The notes: generated by a model from the sequence alone, not told the origin. DNA of 64,000 nucleotides from Actinokineospora alba (GCF_004362515.1 NZ_SNXU01000001.1:3410001-3474000); one strand, 5' to 3'; positions 24,550 to 34,265 are shown, counted from the stretch's first letter. Made by a program: numbers and translations.

Positions 24550-26325
24550 GTGACTGCAGTAGCCCCGCAGCCGATCGCGACGCGGCCGTATCCGGCCCGC
24601 GAGACGCTCAAGGGTTCGTACCTGCTGCGGTTGTTCCGCACGACGGACCACAAGCAAATCGGCATCATGTACCTAGTCACGTCGTTCGCCTTCTTCATGG
24701 TGGGCGGGGCGATGGCGATGCTGATCCGCAGTGAGCTCGCCGTTCCGGGACAGCAGTTCCTGTCGCAGGAGCAGTACAACCAGCTCTTCACCATGCACGG
24801 CACGATCATGCTGCTGCTGTACGCGACGCCGATCCTCTTCGGCTTCGCGAACTTCGTTCTTCCGCTGCAGATCGGCTCGCCGGACGTGGCGTTCCCGAGG
24901 CTCAACGCCTTCTCGTACTGGCTGTACCTCTTCGGCGGCCTGATCGTGATGGCGGGCTTCCTGACCCCGGGTGGCGCGGCCGACTTCGGCTGGTTCGCCT
25001 ACACCCCGCTGTCGGACAAGATCCACTCGCCCGGCGTCGGCGCCGACCTGTGGATCGTCGGCCTGGCGGTCGGTGGTCTGGGCACCATCCTCGGTGCGGT
25101 CAACATGATCACCACCATCGTGTGCCTGCGCGCGCCCGGTATGACGATGTTCCGGATGCCCATCTTCGTGTGGAACATCCTGATCACCAGCATCCTGGTG
25201 CTGCTCGCGTTCCCGATCCTCACCGCCGCGCTGTTCGGCCTGCTCGCCGACCGCCAGCTCGGGGCGCACGTGTTCGACCCGGCCAGTGGTGGCGTGATCC
25301 TCTGGCAGCACCTGTTCTGGTTCTTCGGACACCCCGAGGTCTACATCGTCGCCTTGCCGTTCTTCGGCATCGTGTCGGAGATCTTCCCGGTCTTCAGCCG
25401 CAAGCCGCTGTTCGGCTACCGCACCCTCATCTACGCGACGCTGGGTATCGCGGCGCTGTCGATGACGGTGTGGGCGCACCACATGTACGCGACCGGCGCG
25501 GTCCTGCTGCCGTTCTTCTCGTTCATGACGTTCCTCATCGCGGTCCCGACCGGTGTGAAGTTCTTCAACTGGATCGGCACGATGTGGAAGGGGCAGCTCA
25601 CCTTCGAGACACCGATGCTGTTCAGCGTCGGCTTCCTGGTGACGTTCCTCTTCGGCGGCCTCACCGGCGTGCTGCTCGCGGCCCCGGCGATCGACTTCCA
25701 CGTGTCCGACACGTACTTCGTCGTCGCCCACTTCCACTACGTGCTCTACGGCACGATCGTGTTCGCGACCTTCGCCGGTATCTACTTCTGGTTCCCGAAG
25801 ATCACGGGCCGGTACCTGGACGAGCCGCTGGGCAAGCTGCACTTCTGGCTGACGTTCCTCGGCTTCCACGGCACCTTCCTCGTCCAGCACTGGCTGGGCA
25901 ACGAGGGCATGCCGCGCCGCTACGCCGACTACTTGGCCAGCGACGGCTTCACGACGCTGAACATGATCTCGACGCTCGGCGCCTACGTCCTGGGCGCGTC
26001 GACGCTTCCGTTCATCTGGAACGTCTTCAAGTCCTACCGCTTCGGTGAGATCACCACCGCGGACGACCCGTGGGGCTACGGCAACTCCCTGGAGTGGGCC
26101 ACCAGCTCCCCGCCGCCGCGGCACAACTTCACCGAGCTGCCCAGGATCCGTTCCGAGCGGCCCGCCTTCGACCTGCACTACCCGCACATGCTGGAGCGCA
26201 TCGAAGCCGAGCGGAACATCGGCCACGACAAGAACGGGCACGCCATCCCGGCGCCGTCCCAGGAGCTTGCCGCGGCGATGAACCCGCCGGAGATCGACAA
26301 GGAAGACCCGCTCAAGCCCAACTGA
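24550..26325 (+). CDS. ctaD: Cytochrome c oxidase subunit I (aa3 type)
   Basis: Catalytic haem-copper subunit of the terminal oxidase. The 591-residue polytopic protein has the haem a ligand region TMHGTIMLLLY, the CuB-linked HPEVYIVALP with the Tyr-His crosslink positions, WAHHMY, and the HFHYVLYG haem ligand pair. GTG 24550 is preferred because AGGAGG lies 5-10 bases upstream; ATG 24517 lacks this. serB lies downstream, as in mycobacteria. Confidence 0.96.
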   Translation: MTAVAPQPIATRPYPARETLKGSYLLRLFRTTDHKQIGIMYLVTSFAFFMVGGAMAMLIRSELAVPGQQFLSQEQYNQLFTMHGTIMLLLYATPILFGFANFVLPLQIGSPDVAFPRLNAFSYWLYLFGGLIVMAGFLTPGGAADFGWFAYTPLSDKIHSPGVGADLWIVGLAVGGLGTILGAVNMITTIVCLRAPGMTMFRMPIFVWNILITSILVLLAFPILTAALFGLLADRQLGAHVFDPASGGVILWQHLFWFFGHPEVYIVALPFFGIVSEIFPVFSRKPLFGYRTLIYATLGIAALSMTVWAHHMYATGAVLLPFFSFMTFLIAVPTGVKFFNWIGTMWKGQLTFETPMLFSVGFLVTFLFGGLTGVLLAAPAIDFHVSDTYFVVAHFHYVLYGTIVFATFAGIYFWFPKITGRYLDEPLGKLHFWLTFLGFHGTFLVQHWLGNEGMPRRYADYLASDGFTTLNMISTLGAYVLGASTLPFIWNVFKSYRFGEITTADDPWGYGNSLEWATSSPPPRHNFTELPRIRSERPAFDLHYPHMLERIEAERNIGHDKNGHAIPAPSQELAAAMNPPEIDKEDPLKPN

Positions 26326-26338
26326 TCGACCATCGCCG

Positions 26339-26373
26339 AACGGCCCGGTTCCCACTCAGGGAGCCGGGCCGTT
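26339..26373 (+). terminator. Hairpin terminator after ctaD
   Basis: AACGGCCCGGTTCCC (26339-26353) pairs with GGGAGCCGGGCCGTT (26359-26373), 15 pairs with one G-U, around a 5-base loop, 14 bases after the ctaD stop. Confidence 0.82.
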
Positions 26374-26503
26374 CGCGTTGTGTGAGGTTCGCCCCGGTGA
26401 ACCGGTCGTGGACGTGACGCCCCGGTAACATGGGGTTCCCCGCCGCGGCAACGGCGCCGCCGAAACGTCTCACCGTCCGCGCCCGCGCGGAGTTACGAGG
26501 ATC

Positions 26504-27730
26504 GTGGTGGCTAGCCCCAATACCCCTGTTCTGATCACGGTGACCGGCCCGGACAAGCCGGGTGTCTCCTCGGTCCTGTTCGCCGTCCTCACCCGGCACG
26601 GTGTGGAGATCGTCGACGTCGAGCAGGTGGTCATCCGCGGCCAACTCGTGCTCGGCGTGCTGGTCGACGCCACCCACGACCCCGAGGGCCTCCAGGAGGC
26701 CGTCGAGCAGGCCATGGCGACGGTGTCGATGCGGGTCGAGGTCGAGGTCGGCGCCGACCCGAGCTCGGGGGCGCGCCAGGGTTCGTCGCACGTGCTGGTG
26801 GTCCTGGGCAGGCCGGTGACCGCGCGCGCTTTCACCGAGGTCGCCCGCCGCCTCGCCGCCCTCGGCGTGAACATCGACGCCATCCGCCGGGTGGCCGACT
26901 ACCCGGTCACCGGCCTGGAGCTGCACGTCTCCGTCGCGCAGGACACCCCGGAGGCCGACGCGCGGCTGCGTGAGGCGCTCGCGGACGTCTCGGTCCGGGT
27001 GGGCCTGGACGTCGCCGTCGAGCGCGACCAACTGGCCCGCCGGGCGAAGCGGCTCATCGTGTTCGACGTCGACTCGACGCTGATCCAGGGCGAGGTCATC
27101 GAGATGCTCGCCGCCAAGGCGGGCGCCGAGGAGCAGGTCCGCGCGGTCACCGAGGCCGCCATGCGCGGTGAACTCGACTTCACCGAGTCGCTGCACCACC
27201 GGGTCAGCCACCTCAAGGGCCTGCCCGCGTCGGTCCTCGACGAGGTGGCCAAGGACCTGGAGCTGACACCGGGGGCACGCACGACGATCCGCACCCTCAA
27301 GCGCCTGGGATTCCGCTGCGGTGTGGTGTCGGGCGGGTTCAGCGCGGTCATCGACCGCCTCGTGGACGACCTGGACCTCGACTTCGCCGCCGCCAACGAC
27401 CTCGAGATCGTCGACGGCCTGCTCACCGGCCGGGTGGTCGGCGAGGTCGTCGACCGCCAAGGCAAGGCGGTGGCCCTGCGCCGGTTCGCGGAGTCCTTCG
27501 GGGTGCCGCTGGCCCAGTGCGTCGCGGTCGGCGACGGCGCCAACGACATCGACATGCTGGCGACCGCGGGCCTGGGGATCGCCTTCAACGCGAAACCGGC
27601 GTTGCGCGAGATCGCCGACACCGCCCTGTCCCACCCCTACCTCGACGTCGTGCTCTTCGTCCTGGGCGTCACCCGCGCCGAGGTCGAGGCCGCCGACCTC
27701 GCCGACGGTTTGGACCTCGAACGCCTGTGA
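26504..27730 (+). CDS. serB: Phosphoserine phosphatase with N-terminal ACT-like domains
   Basis: Last step of serine synthesis: dephosphorylation of phosphoserine. The 408-residue protein has two ACT-type segments (residues about 5-170, VTGPDKPGVSSVLF at the start) that usually bind amino acids, then a HAD domain with the nucleophile in FDVDSTLIQGEVIE near residue 187, GGFSAV and GDGANDIDML. The layout equals mycobacterial SerB2. GTG 26504 or 26507 is the start. The stop overlaps the next gene. Confidence 0.94.
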   Translation: MVASPNTPVLITVTGPDKPGVSSVLFAVLTRHGVEIVDVEQVVIRGQLVLGVLVDATHDPEGLQEAVEQAMATVSMRVEVEVGADPSSGARQGSSHVLVVLGRPVTARAFTEVARRLAALGVNIDAIRRVADYPVTGLELHVSVAQDTPEADARLREALADVSVRVGLDVAVERDQLARRAKRLIVFDVDSTLIQGEVIEMLAAKAGAEEQVRAVTEAAMRGELDFTESLHHRVSHLKGLPASVLDEVAKDLELTPGARTTIRTLKRLGFRCGVVSGGFSAVIDRLVDDLDLDFAAANDLEIVDGLLTGRVVGEVVDRQGKAVALRRFAESFGVPLAQCVAVGDGANDIDMLATAGLGIAFNAKPALREIADTALSHPYLDVVLFVLGVTRAEVEAADLADGLDLERL

Positions 27731-28485
27731 GCATCCTCGACCCGCTCGCCGCCCGGTATGCCGCGTGGCTGGGGCTGCCCGCCTCGGCCACCCGCGACAC
27801 CGCTGATGAGGACCCGGAGCACGTGCGGGCGATGCCGGTGATCCTGCGGATCGAACGGGAAGCCCCGGCCCGCAGCGCGCTGCTGGAGGCGGCGGCCGCG
27901 GCGGCGGTGGCGGTCTGCCTGGATCCGCAGGCGGGGCAGGACGGGCCCTGGCACGACGACGTCGATGTCTGGGTCCGCGGTCGGATTCGCAAGGTGTCGC
28001 GGCGGGCCAGGGGGGCGCAGTGGGCGGCGGTGCAGGCGCTTCCTGGGGTGACTGTCGAGGTTGGCGGCGCTCAGGCTCGTGCTTTGGTGCCTGGGCTTGT
28101 CGCTGAGGTGCCGCGGGAAGTGTCGAAGCTGCAGATCTCGGGGAGCGATTTGCCTCTCGACTCGCCTGGGCCGGTTGAGGCCGGCGTGCCGGTGTTGTGG
28201 TGCAACCCTTCGGTGCCGATGACGGCTGGGAAGGCTGCGGCTCAGGTCGGGCACGCGACGATGCTGTTGGCGGCGTTGCTGGGGCCCGCGGAGGTGGAAG
28301 GCTGGCGGGGCAAGGGGTTTCGGTGTGCGGTGCGGACGCCGTCTGAAGCGGTGTGGGAGGGGTTGCATCCGGGGGATTCGCCGGATGCTGCTTGGAAGGA
28401 CCGGGGGGTTCTTGCTGTTCGGGATGCTGGGTTTACTGAGGTTTCGCCGGGGACTGTGACGATTCTGGCTCAGTGGTCCTCTTAG
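27727..28485 (+). CDS. Peptidyl-tRNA hydrolase 2-domain protein
   Basis: 252-residue protein whose C-terminal half matches the Pth2 fold: MTAGKAAAQVGHATMLL near residue 165 and the closing TVTILAQ strand. Classic Pth2 is about 115 residues; the N-terminal half here (acyl-transfer-like sequence IEREAPARSALLEA) has no clear assignment. Coupled to serB by a 4-base overlap. It may release peptides from tRNA or act on another aminoacyl conjugate. Codon use drifts to lower GC3 in the last third. Confidence 0.75.
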   Translation: MSILDPLAARYAAWLGLPASATRDTADEDPEHVRAMPVILRIEREAPARSALLEAAAAAAVAVCLDPQAGQDGPWHDDVDVWVRGRIRKVSRRARGAQWAAVQALPGVTVEVGGAQARALVPGLVAEVPREVSKLQISGSDLPLDSPGPVEAGVPVLWCNPSVPMTAGKAAAQVGHATMLLAALLGPAEVEGWRGKGFRCAVRTPSEAVWEGLHPGDSPDAAWKDRGVLAVRDAGFTEVSPGTVTILAQWSS

Positions 28486-28542
28486 GTCTGTGGCTTGTCC
28501 TCGGCTTAGGTTCCCTCGTCCGGGGTCTGGTTGGGTGGGTGG

Positions 28543-28675
28543 GCACCCTCATCCTCGATGGTCTTGTGCTGGTTGGGCGGAGTCAAGGGCGGCCGCAAGC
28601 GGCCGTCGCTGCGCGATCGCTGCGCGACCCTTGACACCGCCCAACCAGCACAAGGGATGGCATGGATGAGGGGGC
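28543..28675. repeat. Long imperfect inverted repeat (MITE-like)
   Basis: Arms at 28563-28589 and 28628-28654 match over 27 bases with one mismatch; the core reads CTTGTGCTGGTTGGGCGG and its complement. Weaker pairing extends outward through CTCATCC/GGATGAG. The 38-base centre holds CGGCCGCAAGCGGCCG and a direct repeat of TCGCTGCGCGA. The 301-base gap 28486-28786 contains no gene. It could be a non-autonomous mobile element or an elaborate terminator of the upstream pth2 gene. Confidence 0.75.
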
Positions 28676-28786
28676 AGGGGGAAGTGCAGGCTGCGGTGTC
28701 CGAGAGCTCGGTGTCCTAGCCCAAGCAGTGCGGGATGCGGTGTCTGTTGTCGTGCCGCTTTGTCGGCTGTAGAGCTTTGTTCGTTG

Positions 28787-29110
28787 TCAGCGCTGCCAGA
28801 CGACGAACAAACCGTCCTCTGTGGTCGTCATGGCCTCGACGAAGGCGTCGTTGTCGAAGCCGGGCATGGACTGCAGGCGGCTCATCAGGTCGTCCGCGGC
28901 CGGGTCGCCTGCGGGGACCGCGCAGCCACCGCCGCCGGCGCGCATCAGGAGGAAGAAGACGTCCTCTTTCCACGGGCCTTCCGGGGTGGTCCGGATCGCG
29001 ACCTCCGCCAGTTCGGACCAGGACACGGCCTCTTCGGTGCCGTCGGCGAGGTGCCTGCGCACGCCGTCGTCGTCGACGGTGATTCCTGCATCGCCGGGAT
29101 TGCCTGACAC
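28787..29110 (-). CDS. Conserved hypothetical protein, small acidic
   Basis: 107 residues, acidic, with no signal peptide or membrane segment. GTG 29110 has a good GGAGG site, and codon use fits the neighbours. The sequence alternates short strands (ITVDDDGVRRHLADG, then AVSWSELAEVAIRTT) and ends GLFVVWQR, resembling uncharacterised actinobacterial proteins with a beta-rich fold. No motif suggests an enzyme. It lies directly downstream of dinG on the same strand, 28 bases away, and may be cotranscribed. Confidence 0.7.
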   Translation of the reverse strand: MSGNPGDAGITVDDDGVRRHLADGTEEAVSWSELAEVAIRTTPEGPWKEDVFFLLMRAGGGGCAVPAGDPAADDLMSRLQSMPGFDNDAFVEAMTTTEDGLFVVWQR

Positions 29111-29138
29111 GCGACCTCCGAAGGTGGAAAAGGGAATT

Positions 29139-31169
29139 CTAGTTCGCCGCGCTGTCGAGTCTGCGCAGTGCGGCCCGGACGACCTCGGCATCGGTCGTGG
29201 GCCAGAACGGGGGGAGGGACGCCCGCAGGAAACCGCCGTAGCGCGCGGTCGCGAGACGCGGGTCGAGGATGGCGACGACGCCGCGGTCGTCCATCGAACG
29301 CAGGAGCCTGCCCGCGCCCTGGGCGAGGAGCAGCGCCGCGTGGGTGGCGGCCACAGACAGGAAACCGTTGCCGCCCCTGGCCTCCACCGCGCGCTGGCGG
29401 GCGGAGGCGAGTGGGTCGTCCGGGCGGGGGAACGGGATGCGGTCCATGACCACCAGGGACAGCGACGGGCCGGGGACGTCGACGCCCTGCCACAACGACA
29501 GTGTCCCGAACAGACACGTCTGCGGGTTCTCCGCGAACTTCTTGACCAGCAGCGACGTCGAATCGTCGCCCTGGCACAGGATTTCGACGTCGGTGCGCTC
29601 CCGCAGCTCGGCGGCGGCGTTCTTGGCCGCGCGCATCGACGAGAACAGCCCCAGGGTGCGCCCACCCGCGGCCTCCACCAGCGACTTCAGCTCCTCGAGG
29701 TACGCCTCGGGCAGGCCGTCGCGGCCGGGTGGGGGCAGGTGGCGGGCGGTGTAGAGGATGCCGCTCTTCGCGTGGTCGAATGGGGAACCGACGTCGATCC
29801 CGGTCCAGCGGATCGAGTCCGGGGCGACTTCCTTGTCCGAAGCCATGCCGTCGACCTTCTCGCCCGCGCTCTGCCCGGGCAGCCCCCACTGCCGGGCGAG
29901 CGCGTCGAAGCTGCCGCCCAGGGTGAGGGTCGCCGAGGTGAGGATCGTGGTGTTCTCGCCGAACAGCTTCTCCCGCAGCAGCCCGGCCACGCCCAGCGGC
30001 GCCACCTTCAACGTCGGCGGGCGCGGGGTGTTCGAGCCGTAGTCCCCGGTGATCCAGACGACGTCGCGGCGGTTGGCGTCGTCGGTGTCGAAGGCCTCCA
30101 GGACGCGCACGGCGTTGTCGTGGACCTCTTCGAGGACCGACATCGCGAGCTTGCGGGCGGCGACCACGTCGGCATCGGCACCGCGTTCGGGGCCCAGCGA
30201 CGAGATGCAGTGGTGGGCGGCGTCGCGGATCGCGGTGATAGTGACCCGCATGGGCTCGGGGATGGTGTCGAGGCGGCCGGTGGGGACGTCTTCGAGGAGC
30301 ATGGCCAGGCCGTCGCCGCACTCGTTGAGGCGGTCGGCCGTGTCCTCCTCGACCAGCCGCCCGACCCGGCGGGAGGCGATGGAGACCATGGCGGCGGACA
30401 GTTCGCCCGTGGCCACGGAGGTGACCCGGTCGACCAGGTCGTGGGCCTCGTCGACGATCACCACGTCGTGCTCGGGCAGCACCTGGTAGCCCTGCAGCGC
30501 GTCGATGGCGAGCAGCGCGTGGTTGGTGACCACGACGTCGGCCCGCCCGGCCTCCGCGCGCGCCTTCTCGGCGAAGCAGTCGGTGCCCATCGGACACTTC
30601 GACGCGCCCAGGCACTCCCGCGCCGACACCGACACCTGCCGCCAGGCCTGTTCGGACACGCCGGGGACCAGTTCGTCGCGGTCGCCGGTCTCGGTGTCGC
30701 TGACCCATTCCCGCAGGCGGGTGACCTCACGCCCGAGCCGGGAGATGGCGAACGGGTCGAACAGCGCCTGGTCCTCGGGCTCGTCCTGCGGCCCGCCGTC
30801 GAGCCGGTGCAGGCACAGGTAGTTGCGCCTGCCCTTGAGGATGGCGAACGTCGGCGTGCGCTTCAGCGGCTTGGCCAGCGCCTTCGCCAGCCGGGGCAGG
30901 TCGCGGTCGACGAGCTGGCGCTGCAGGGCGATGGTGGCCGTGGAGATGACCACGGTGCTCCCGTTCGCCACCGCGTGCCGCACGGCGGGGACGAGGTAGG
31001 CCAGGGACTTGCCGGTGCCCGTGCCCGCCTGAACGGCCAGGTGGTCACCGGTGCGGATGGACGCGTCGACGGCCTCGGCCATCTCCACCTGCCCCGGTCG
31101 CTCGGCGCCGCCTACCGCGGTGACCGCGGCGGCGAGCAGCTCACGCAGCGAAGGGAGGGTGTCCGGCAC
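29139..31169 (-). CDS. dinG: DinG/XPD-like ATP-dependent DNA helicase
   Basis: 5'-3' superfamily 2 DNA helicase with an iron-sulphur cluster. The 676-residue protein has Walker A GTGTGKS at residues 49-55, a DEAH box in VIVDEAHDLVD, an FeS domain with one Cys in NYLCLHR and three in the CLGASKCPMGTDC segment, and the C-terminal QGAGRLLRS motif VI. GTG 31169 starts the protein. M. tuberculosis Rv1329c holds the same syntenic position beside pncB, but here an exosortase island separates the two. Confidence 0.93.
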   Translation of the reverse strand: MPDTLPSLRELLAAAVTAVGGAERPGQVEMAEAVDASIRTGDHLAVQAGTGTGKSLAYLVPAVRHAVANGSTVVISTATIALQRQLVDRDLPRLAKALAKPLKRTPTFAILKGRRNYLCLHRLDGGPQDEPEDQALFDPFAISRLGREVTRLREWVSDTETGDRDELVPGVSEQAWRQVSVSARECLGASKCPMGTDCFAEKARAEAGRADVVVTNHALLAIDALQGYQVLPEHDVVIVDEAHDLVDRVTSVATGELSAAMVSIASRRVGRLVEEDTADRLNECGDGLAMLLEDVPTGRLDTIPEPMRVTITAIRDAAHHCISSLGPERGADADVVAARKLAMSVLEEVHDNAVRVLEAFDTDDANRRDVVWITGDYGSNTPRPPTLKVAPLGVAGLLREKLFGENTTILTSATLTLGGSFDALARQWGLPGQSAGEKVDGMASDKEVAPDSIRWTGIDVGSPFDHAKSGILYTARHLPPPGRDGLPEAYLEELKSLVEAAGGRTLGLFSSMRAAKNAAAELRERTDVEILCQGDDSTSLLVKKFAENPQTCLFGTLSLWQGVDVPGPSLSLVVMDRIPFPRPDDPLASARQRAVEARGGNGFLSVAATHAALLLAQGAGRLLRSMDDRGVVAILDPRLATARYGGFLRASLPPFWPTTDAEVVRAALRRLDSAAN

Positions 31170-31285
31170 AAGCGAAGACGGTACCGGGGTGGACTGACAA
31201 GCCGAGGCCACCCCCGCCGCGCGTCGGGTTGGTGGGTGCCTGTTCGGGTGGTGCCCGTGGCGTTCGGGGTTGCCCGGTGCCTGCC

Positions 31286-32662
31286 CTAGTGGTCTAGAGC
31301 GACGACCGATGTGTGTGTCTCGGTGTTGCGTCGGGTCTTGGTCCACCCGTTGTTCCCCCTGATCATCCGGATCAGAGCGCGCCACGACGTGATGTAGAAC
31401 GTGTAGATGTACAGCGCGTATCCGAACCCATAGGCCACGCCGCGCAGGAAGCTCTTGTCCGGTTCGCACTTCTTGCGGTAGATCGGGCCCCAGATGAGGA
31501 ACGGCATGAGCCCGAACGACCCGTACGTGGCGAACAGCAGCCAGGCGCCGCCGGAGAACCACTCCCATACCGCCACCGGGTCCTCCGCCGCGCGGAAGCC
31601 CAGCAGGACGAACGGGATCGGGTAAATCAGGGTGCCCAGCAGCTGCATCCACGGCTGCGCCAGGTAATAGAGCATCTCGGCCGCACCCAGGGTGGACAGG
31701 TGCCGCGAGTCCCAGATGCGCCGGACGTACCGGGAGCACTGCATGGTGCCCTGTCCCCAGCGGGTTCGCTGGGTCAGGAACCGGCGCATGCTGTAGAGCG
31801 CCTCCTGGTCGACGTGGGTGTCCACGGTGAACCCGGTGTGCCAGCCCGCCGTGAGCAGGTGCACGCCGAGTTCGAAGTCCTCCAGCAGCGCGCCGCGCCA
31901 CGGGCCCGCGCCCTCGACGATGCTGTCCAACGCGGACAGTCGGGTGAACTGGCCGTTGCCGCCCATGGAGATCGTGCCGGTGTGGCCGCGGGAGAGCTGG
32001 ATCGCGGCGATCGCGCTGCGGAACTCCAGGTCCTGCATGCGAACCAGCGCCGAGCCCCAGCGCTTGGCGAGGAACCCGCCCTCGGCGGGCGGCACGCCCC
32101 GGTTGCTCATCCGGACGTCGACCTGCACGGCGCCGACCCGGCCGTCGCCGAAGAGGTGGCCGGCGGCGCAGACCTCGAGGCAGTTCGCCGCGGGCCTGCC
32201 GTCGGCGTCGACCACGACGATGATCGCCCGGTCGGTGTCGGCGTGCTTGCCCATCCAGTGCTTGAGCGCCCGGTAGGCGGAGTTGAGCGCGTCGCCCTTG
32301 CCGGTCCTGGCCAGCGGGCGCCTGCGCTGCACCAGGTGCAGGTGCTTGTCGCCGCTGCCGCCGTGCCTGGGGCCACGCAGGGAGGTGACCACCGCGGCCG
32401 TGCCGTCCTCGGAGTCGTCGTCGATGACCCAGACGTGCGCGTGTGGGAACGTGGTGCGCAGGTAGACGACCGTGTCGGCGATGACCGGCTCCTCGTCGCG
32501 GCAGGGCACGAAGAAGTGCCACTCCAGCCGCGAGGGATCGCCCGTGGGAAGCGGCTTGTGCCGCATGTACGGCACGACGATGAGGCACACGTACGTCACG
32601 AACGCGACGCTCATGGTCAGCGCGAGCGCCTGGGTGAGCCCCAGCAGCAGGGAGAGGTTCAC
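31286..32662 (-). CDS. Membrane family 2 glycosyltransferase
   Basis: 458-residue processive-type GT2. One N-terminal membrane helix precedes the catalytic domain with WVIDDDSEDGT near residue 80, VVDADG, an EDFELG motif and QRTRWGQG (the QxxRW signature), followed by three or four C-terminal membrane helices. GTG 32662 overlaps the stop of the exosortase gene, so they form one unit. GTs of this kind accompany exosortase systems and may glycosylate the sorted protein or make a surface polymer. The sugar is unknown; wecB nearby hints at ManNAc or a derivative. Confidence 0.88.
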   Translation of the reverse strand: MNLSLLLGLTQALALTMSVAFVTYVCLIVVPYMRHKPLPTGDPSRLEWHFFVPCRDEEPVIADTVVYLRTTFPHAHVWVIDDDSEDGTAAVVTSLRGPRHGGSGDKHLHLVQRRRPLARTGKGDALNSAYRALKHWMGKHADTDRAIIVVVDADGRPAANCLEVCAAGHLFGDGRVGAVQVDVRMSNRGVPPAEGGFLAKRWGSALVRMQDLEFRSAIAAIQLSRGHTGTISMGGNGQFTRLSALDSIVEGAGPWRGALLEDFELGVHLLTAGWHTGFTVDTHVDQEALYSMRRFLTQRTRWGQGTMQCSRYVRRIWDSRHLSTLGAAEMLYYLAQPWMQLLGTLIYPIPFVLLGFRAAEDPVAVWEWFSGGAWLLFATYGSFGLMPFLIWGPIYRKKCEPDKSFLRGVAYGFGYALYIYTFYITSWRALIRMIRGNNGWTKTRRNTETHTSVVALDH

Positions 32663-33213
32663 CGCTCGGCCTTGGGTTTGCGGGTGGCGAGCCAGACGAA
32701 CATCACCAGGGCGGCGGCGCCGCCGATGATGCTCACCATCGACCCGAGCAGGGTGTGGCCCCAGTAGTAGCCGCGGTCGGTGCCCAGCCAGTCGATCAGG
32801 CCGACCAGGGTCAGGATCCGGAGCTGGTTCACCAGGATCACCGCGAGCGTCGCGATCGCGAGCGCGCCGAGGACTCGACCGGCGATTCTCGGCCGGAGCG
32901 CGATCATTACCGCGCCGACGACGAGCAGGGGCAGCACAAGAAATGCCGACGTGCATTCCGGGCTCATTTGCAGGCCGAAAGCATGATCGGTTCCGAGTCC
33001 GAAATAGAGCGACTGCCGCTGCGGTGCCAGATACACGCCGGAGGAGGTGATGACGCTCAGAATGCCACTCGCCACCGCCATTTCACCGGTCCGGTAGGCC
33101 CGGTTCATCACGATCAGCGCCACGACGACAGCGCCGAGCGCGCCGACCAGGATCCGGGATCCGACAGTGGTTCTCGGTGAGTTTGGAACCGGTAGAGACC
33201 CTGCGAACGCCAC
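32659..33213 (-). CDS. Exosortase/archaeosortase family transpeptidase (actinobacterial type)
   Basis: 184-residue polytopic protein with about five membrane helices. The catalytic triad of the family is visible: Cys87 in SPECTSAF, Arg132 in NQLRI and His153 in YYWGHTLLGS. Exosortases cut C-terminal sorting signals at the membrane and anchor the protein. GTG 33213 has an AGGAG site. The divergent gene at 33516 encodes a secreted protein with the matching C-terminal helix and basic tail, the likely substrate. The arrangement fits exosortase P with a choice-of-anchor P protein. Confidence 0.88.
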   Translation of the reverse strand: MAFAGSLPVPNSPRTTVGSRILVGALGAVVVALIVMNRAYRTGEMAVASGILSVITSSGVYLAPQRQSLYFGLGTDHAFGLQMSPECTSAFLVLPLLVVGAVMIALRPRIAGRVLGALAIATLAVILVNQLRILTLVGLIDWLGTDRGYYWGHTLLGSMVSIIGGAAALVMFVWLATRKPKAER

Positions 33214-33515
33214 CCGGCACTCCTGTCGTTTCGTGCGTCGAACCCAGACCAGTCATGATCACTATCGGAGCTTTCGCGAACAAACTTCATCGCTGAATCG
33301 GGTGATATTCCGATCCAGTCGCACACTGCCGCAACGACTCACTCCACGATGGGATACGGACCCGGTCGAGATGTCACTCGATCGGGTAGTAATCCGATTC
33401 GGATGTCGCAATTCATCCGTTATCACCGATACGAAGGCGCAGGCTCGGTCGCTGCCCCGAGATTCGGCTATTGCCCGAGCGACGAGCTTGAGTCCCAACG
33501 AAATCGGAGGATTTG
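33214..33515. promoter_or_regulatory. Divergent promoter region of the exosortase module
   Basis: A 302-base non-coding gap, clearly richer in A and T than its flanks (runs such as CGAACAAACTTCATCGC and TTCCGATCC). It must carry promoters for the exosortase/GT2 unit and for the secreted substrate gene, which has a CGGAGG site at 33505-33510. No strong palindrome was seen. Confidence 0.5.
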
Positions 33516-34265
33516 ATGCACAAGCACATGGTGCGTCGCGGTGGTGTGGTGGGCCTGCTGGCCGCGGCCGCGCTGGTCGCAGGCGCACTGCCCGCATCGG
33601 CCGCTCCTGGTGACGGTTCAGCTTTCGTCGTCTCGGCGGATCTCACCCTGGTCGGCGGCCCCGCGATCAACGTGGGCCCCCTGGCCCCGTCCCATACCGA
33701 CGGCCCGACCACGGCCGAGGTGGCGAGCGTCAGCATCCCGAACGTGCTCACCACGGGGTTGGCGACCAGCGAGGCCACCCGCGACGACGCGACCGGCGTC
33801 GTGCACAGCGAGGCCTCGGTCGCCAACGTGGCCCTGACCCTCGGTGGCTTCAGCGGCTCGATCGGCCTCGTCGAGGCCTTCTGCGACGCCACTCAGTCGG
33901 GCAACTCCGGATCGTCGTCGATCATCAACGGAACTTTCGGCGGCCAGAGTCTCCCCGCGAGCCCCCCGCCCAACACCGTGATCGCCATCCCGCCGGGCCC
34001 GACGCCGGTGGTGTCGCTCACGCTCAACGAGCAGATCACCAACCCGGATGGCAGCCTCACGGTCAACGCGATCCACATCAGGGTCAACTCCCTGCTCGCC
34101 TCCGGTGACGTGATCATCAGCAGCGCCACCTGCGGACCGGCGGCCCCGCCGATCCCGATGGCGTCCGGTCTGGGCCTGTGGATCGGGCTCGGCCTGCTGG
34201 GCGCGGTCGCGATCCCGGTCGGCTTCACCGTGATCCGCAAGCGTCGCACGCTGGTCACCGGATAA
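33516..34265 (+). CDS. Secreted exosortase substrate (choice-of-anchor P-like protein)
   Basis: 249 residues with a Sec signal peptide (cleavage near ALPASAAP, residue 29), a Thr/Ser/Val-rich beta-type body and a tripartite C-terminus: a short IPMASG motif, a membrane helix (GLGLWIGLGLLGAVAIPVGF) and the basic cluster RKRR. This is the architecture of proteins processed by exosortases. ATG 33516 has CGGAGG 6 bases upstream. Two cysteines (CDATQSG and ATCGPA) may form a disulphide. The function of the body is unknown, probably surface structural. Confidence 0.85.
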   Translation: MHKHMVRRGGVVGLLAAAALVAGALPASAAPGDGSAFVVSADLTLVGGPAINVGPLAPSHTDGPTTAEVASVSIPNVLTTGLATSEATRDDATGVVHSEASVANVALTLGGFSGSIGLVEAFCDATQSGNSGSSSIINGTFGGQSLPASPPPNTVIAIPPGPTPVVSLTLNEQITNPDGSLTVNAIHIRVNSLLASGDVIISSATCGPAAPPIPMASGLGLWIGLGLLGAVAIPVGFTVIRKRRTLVTG

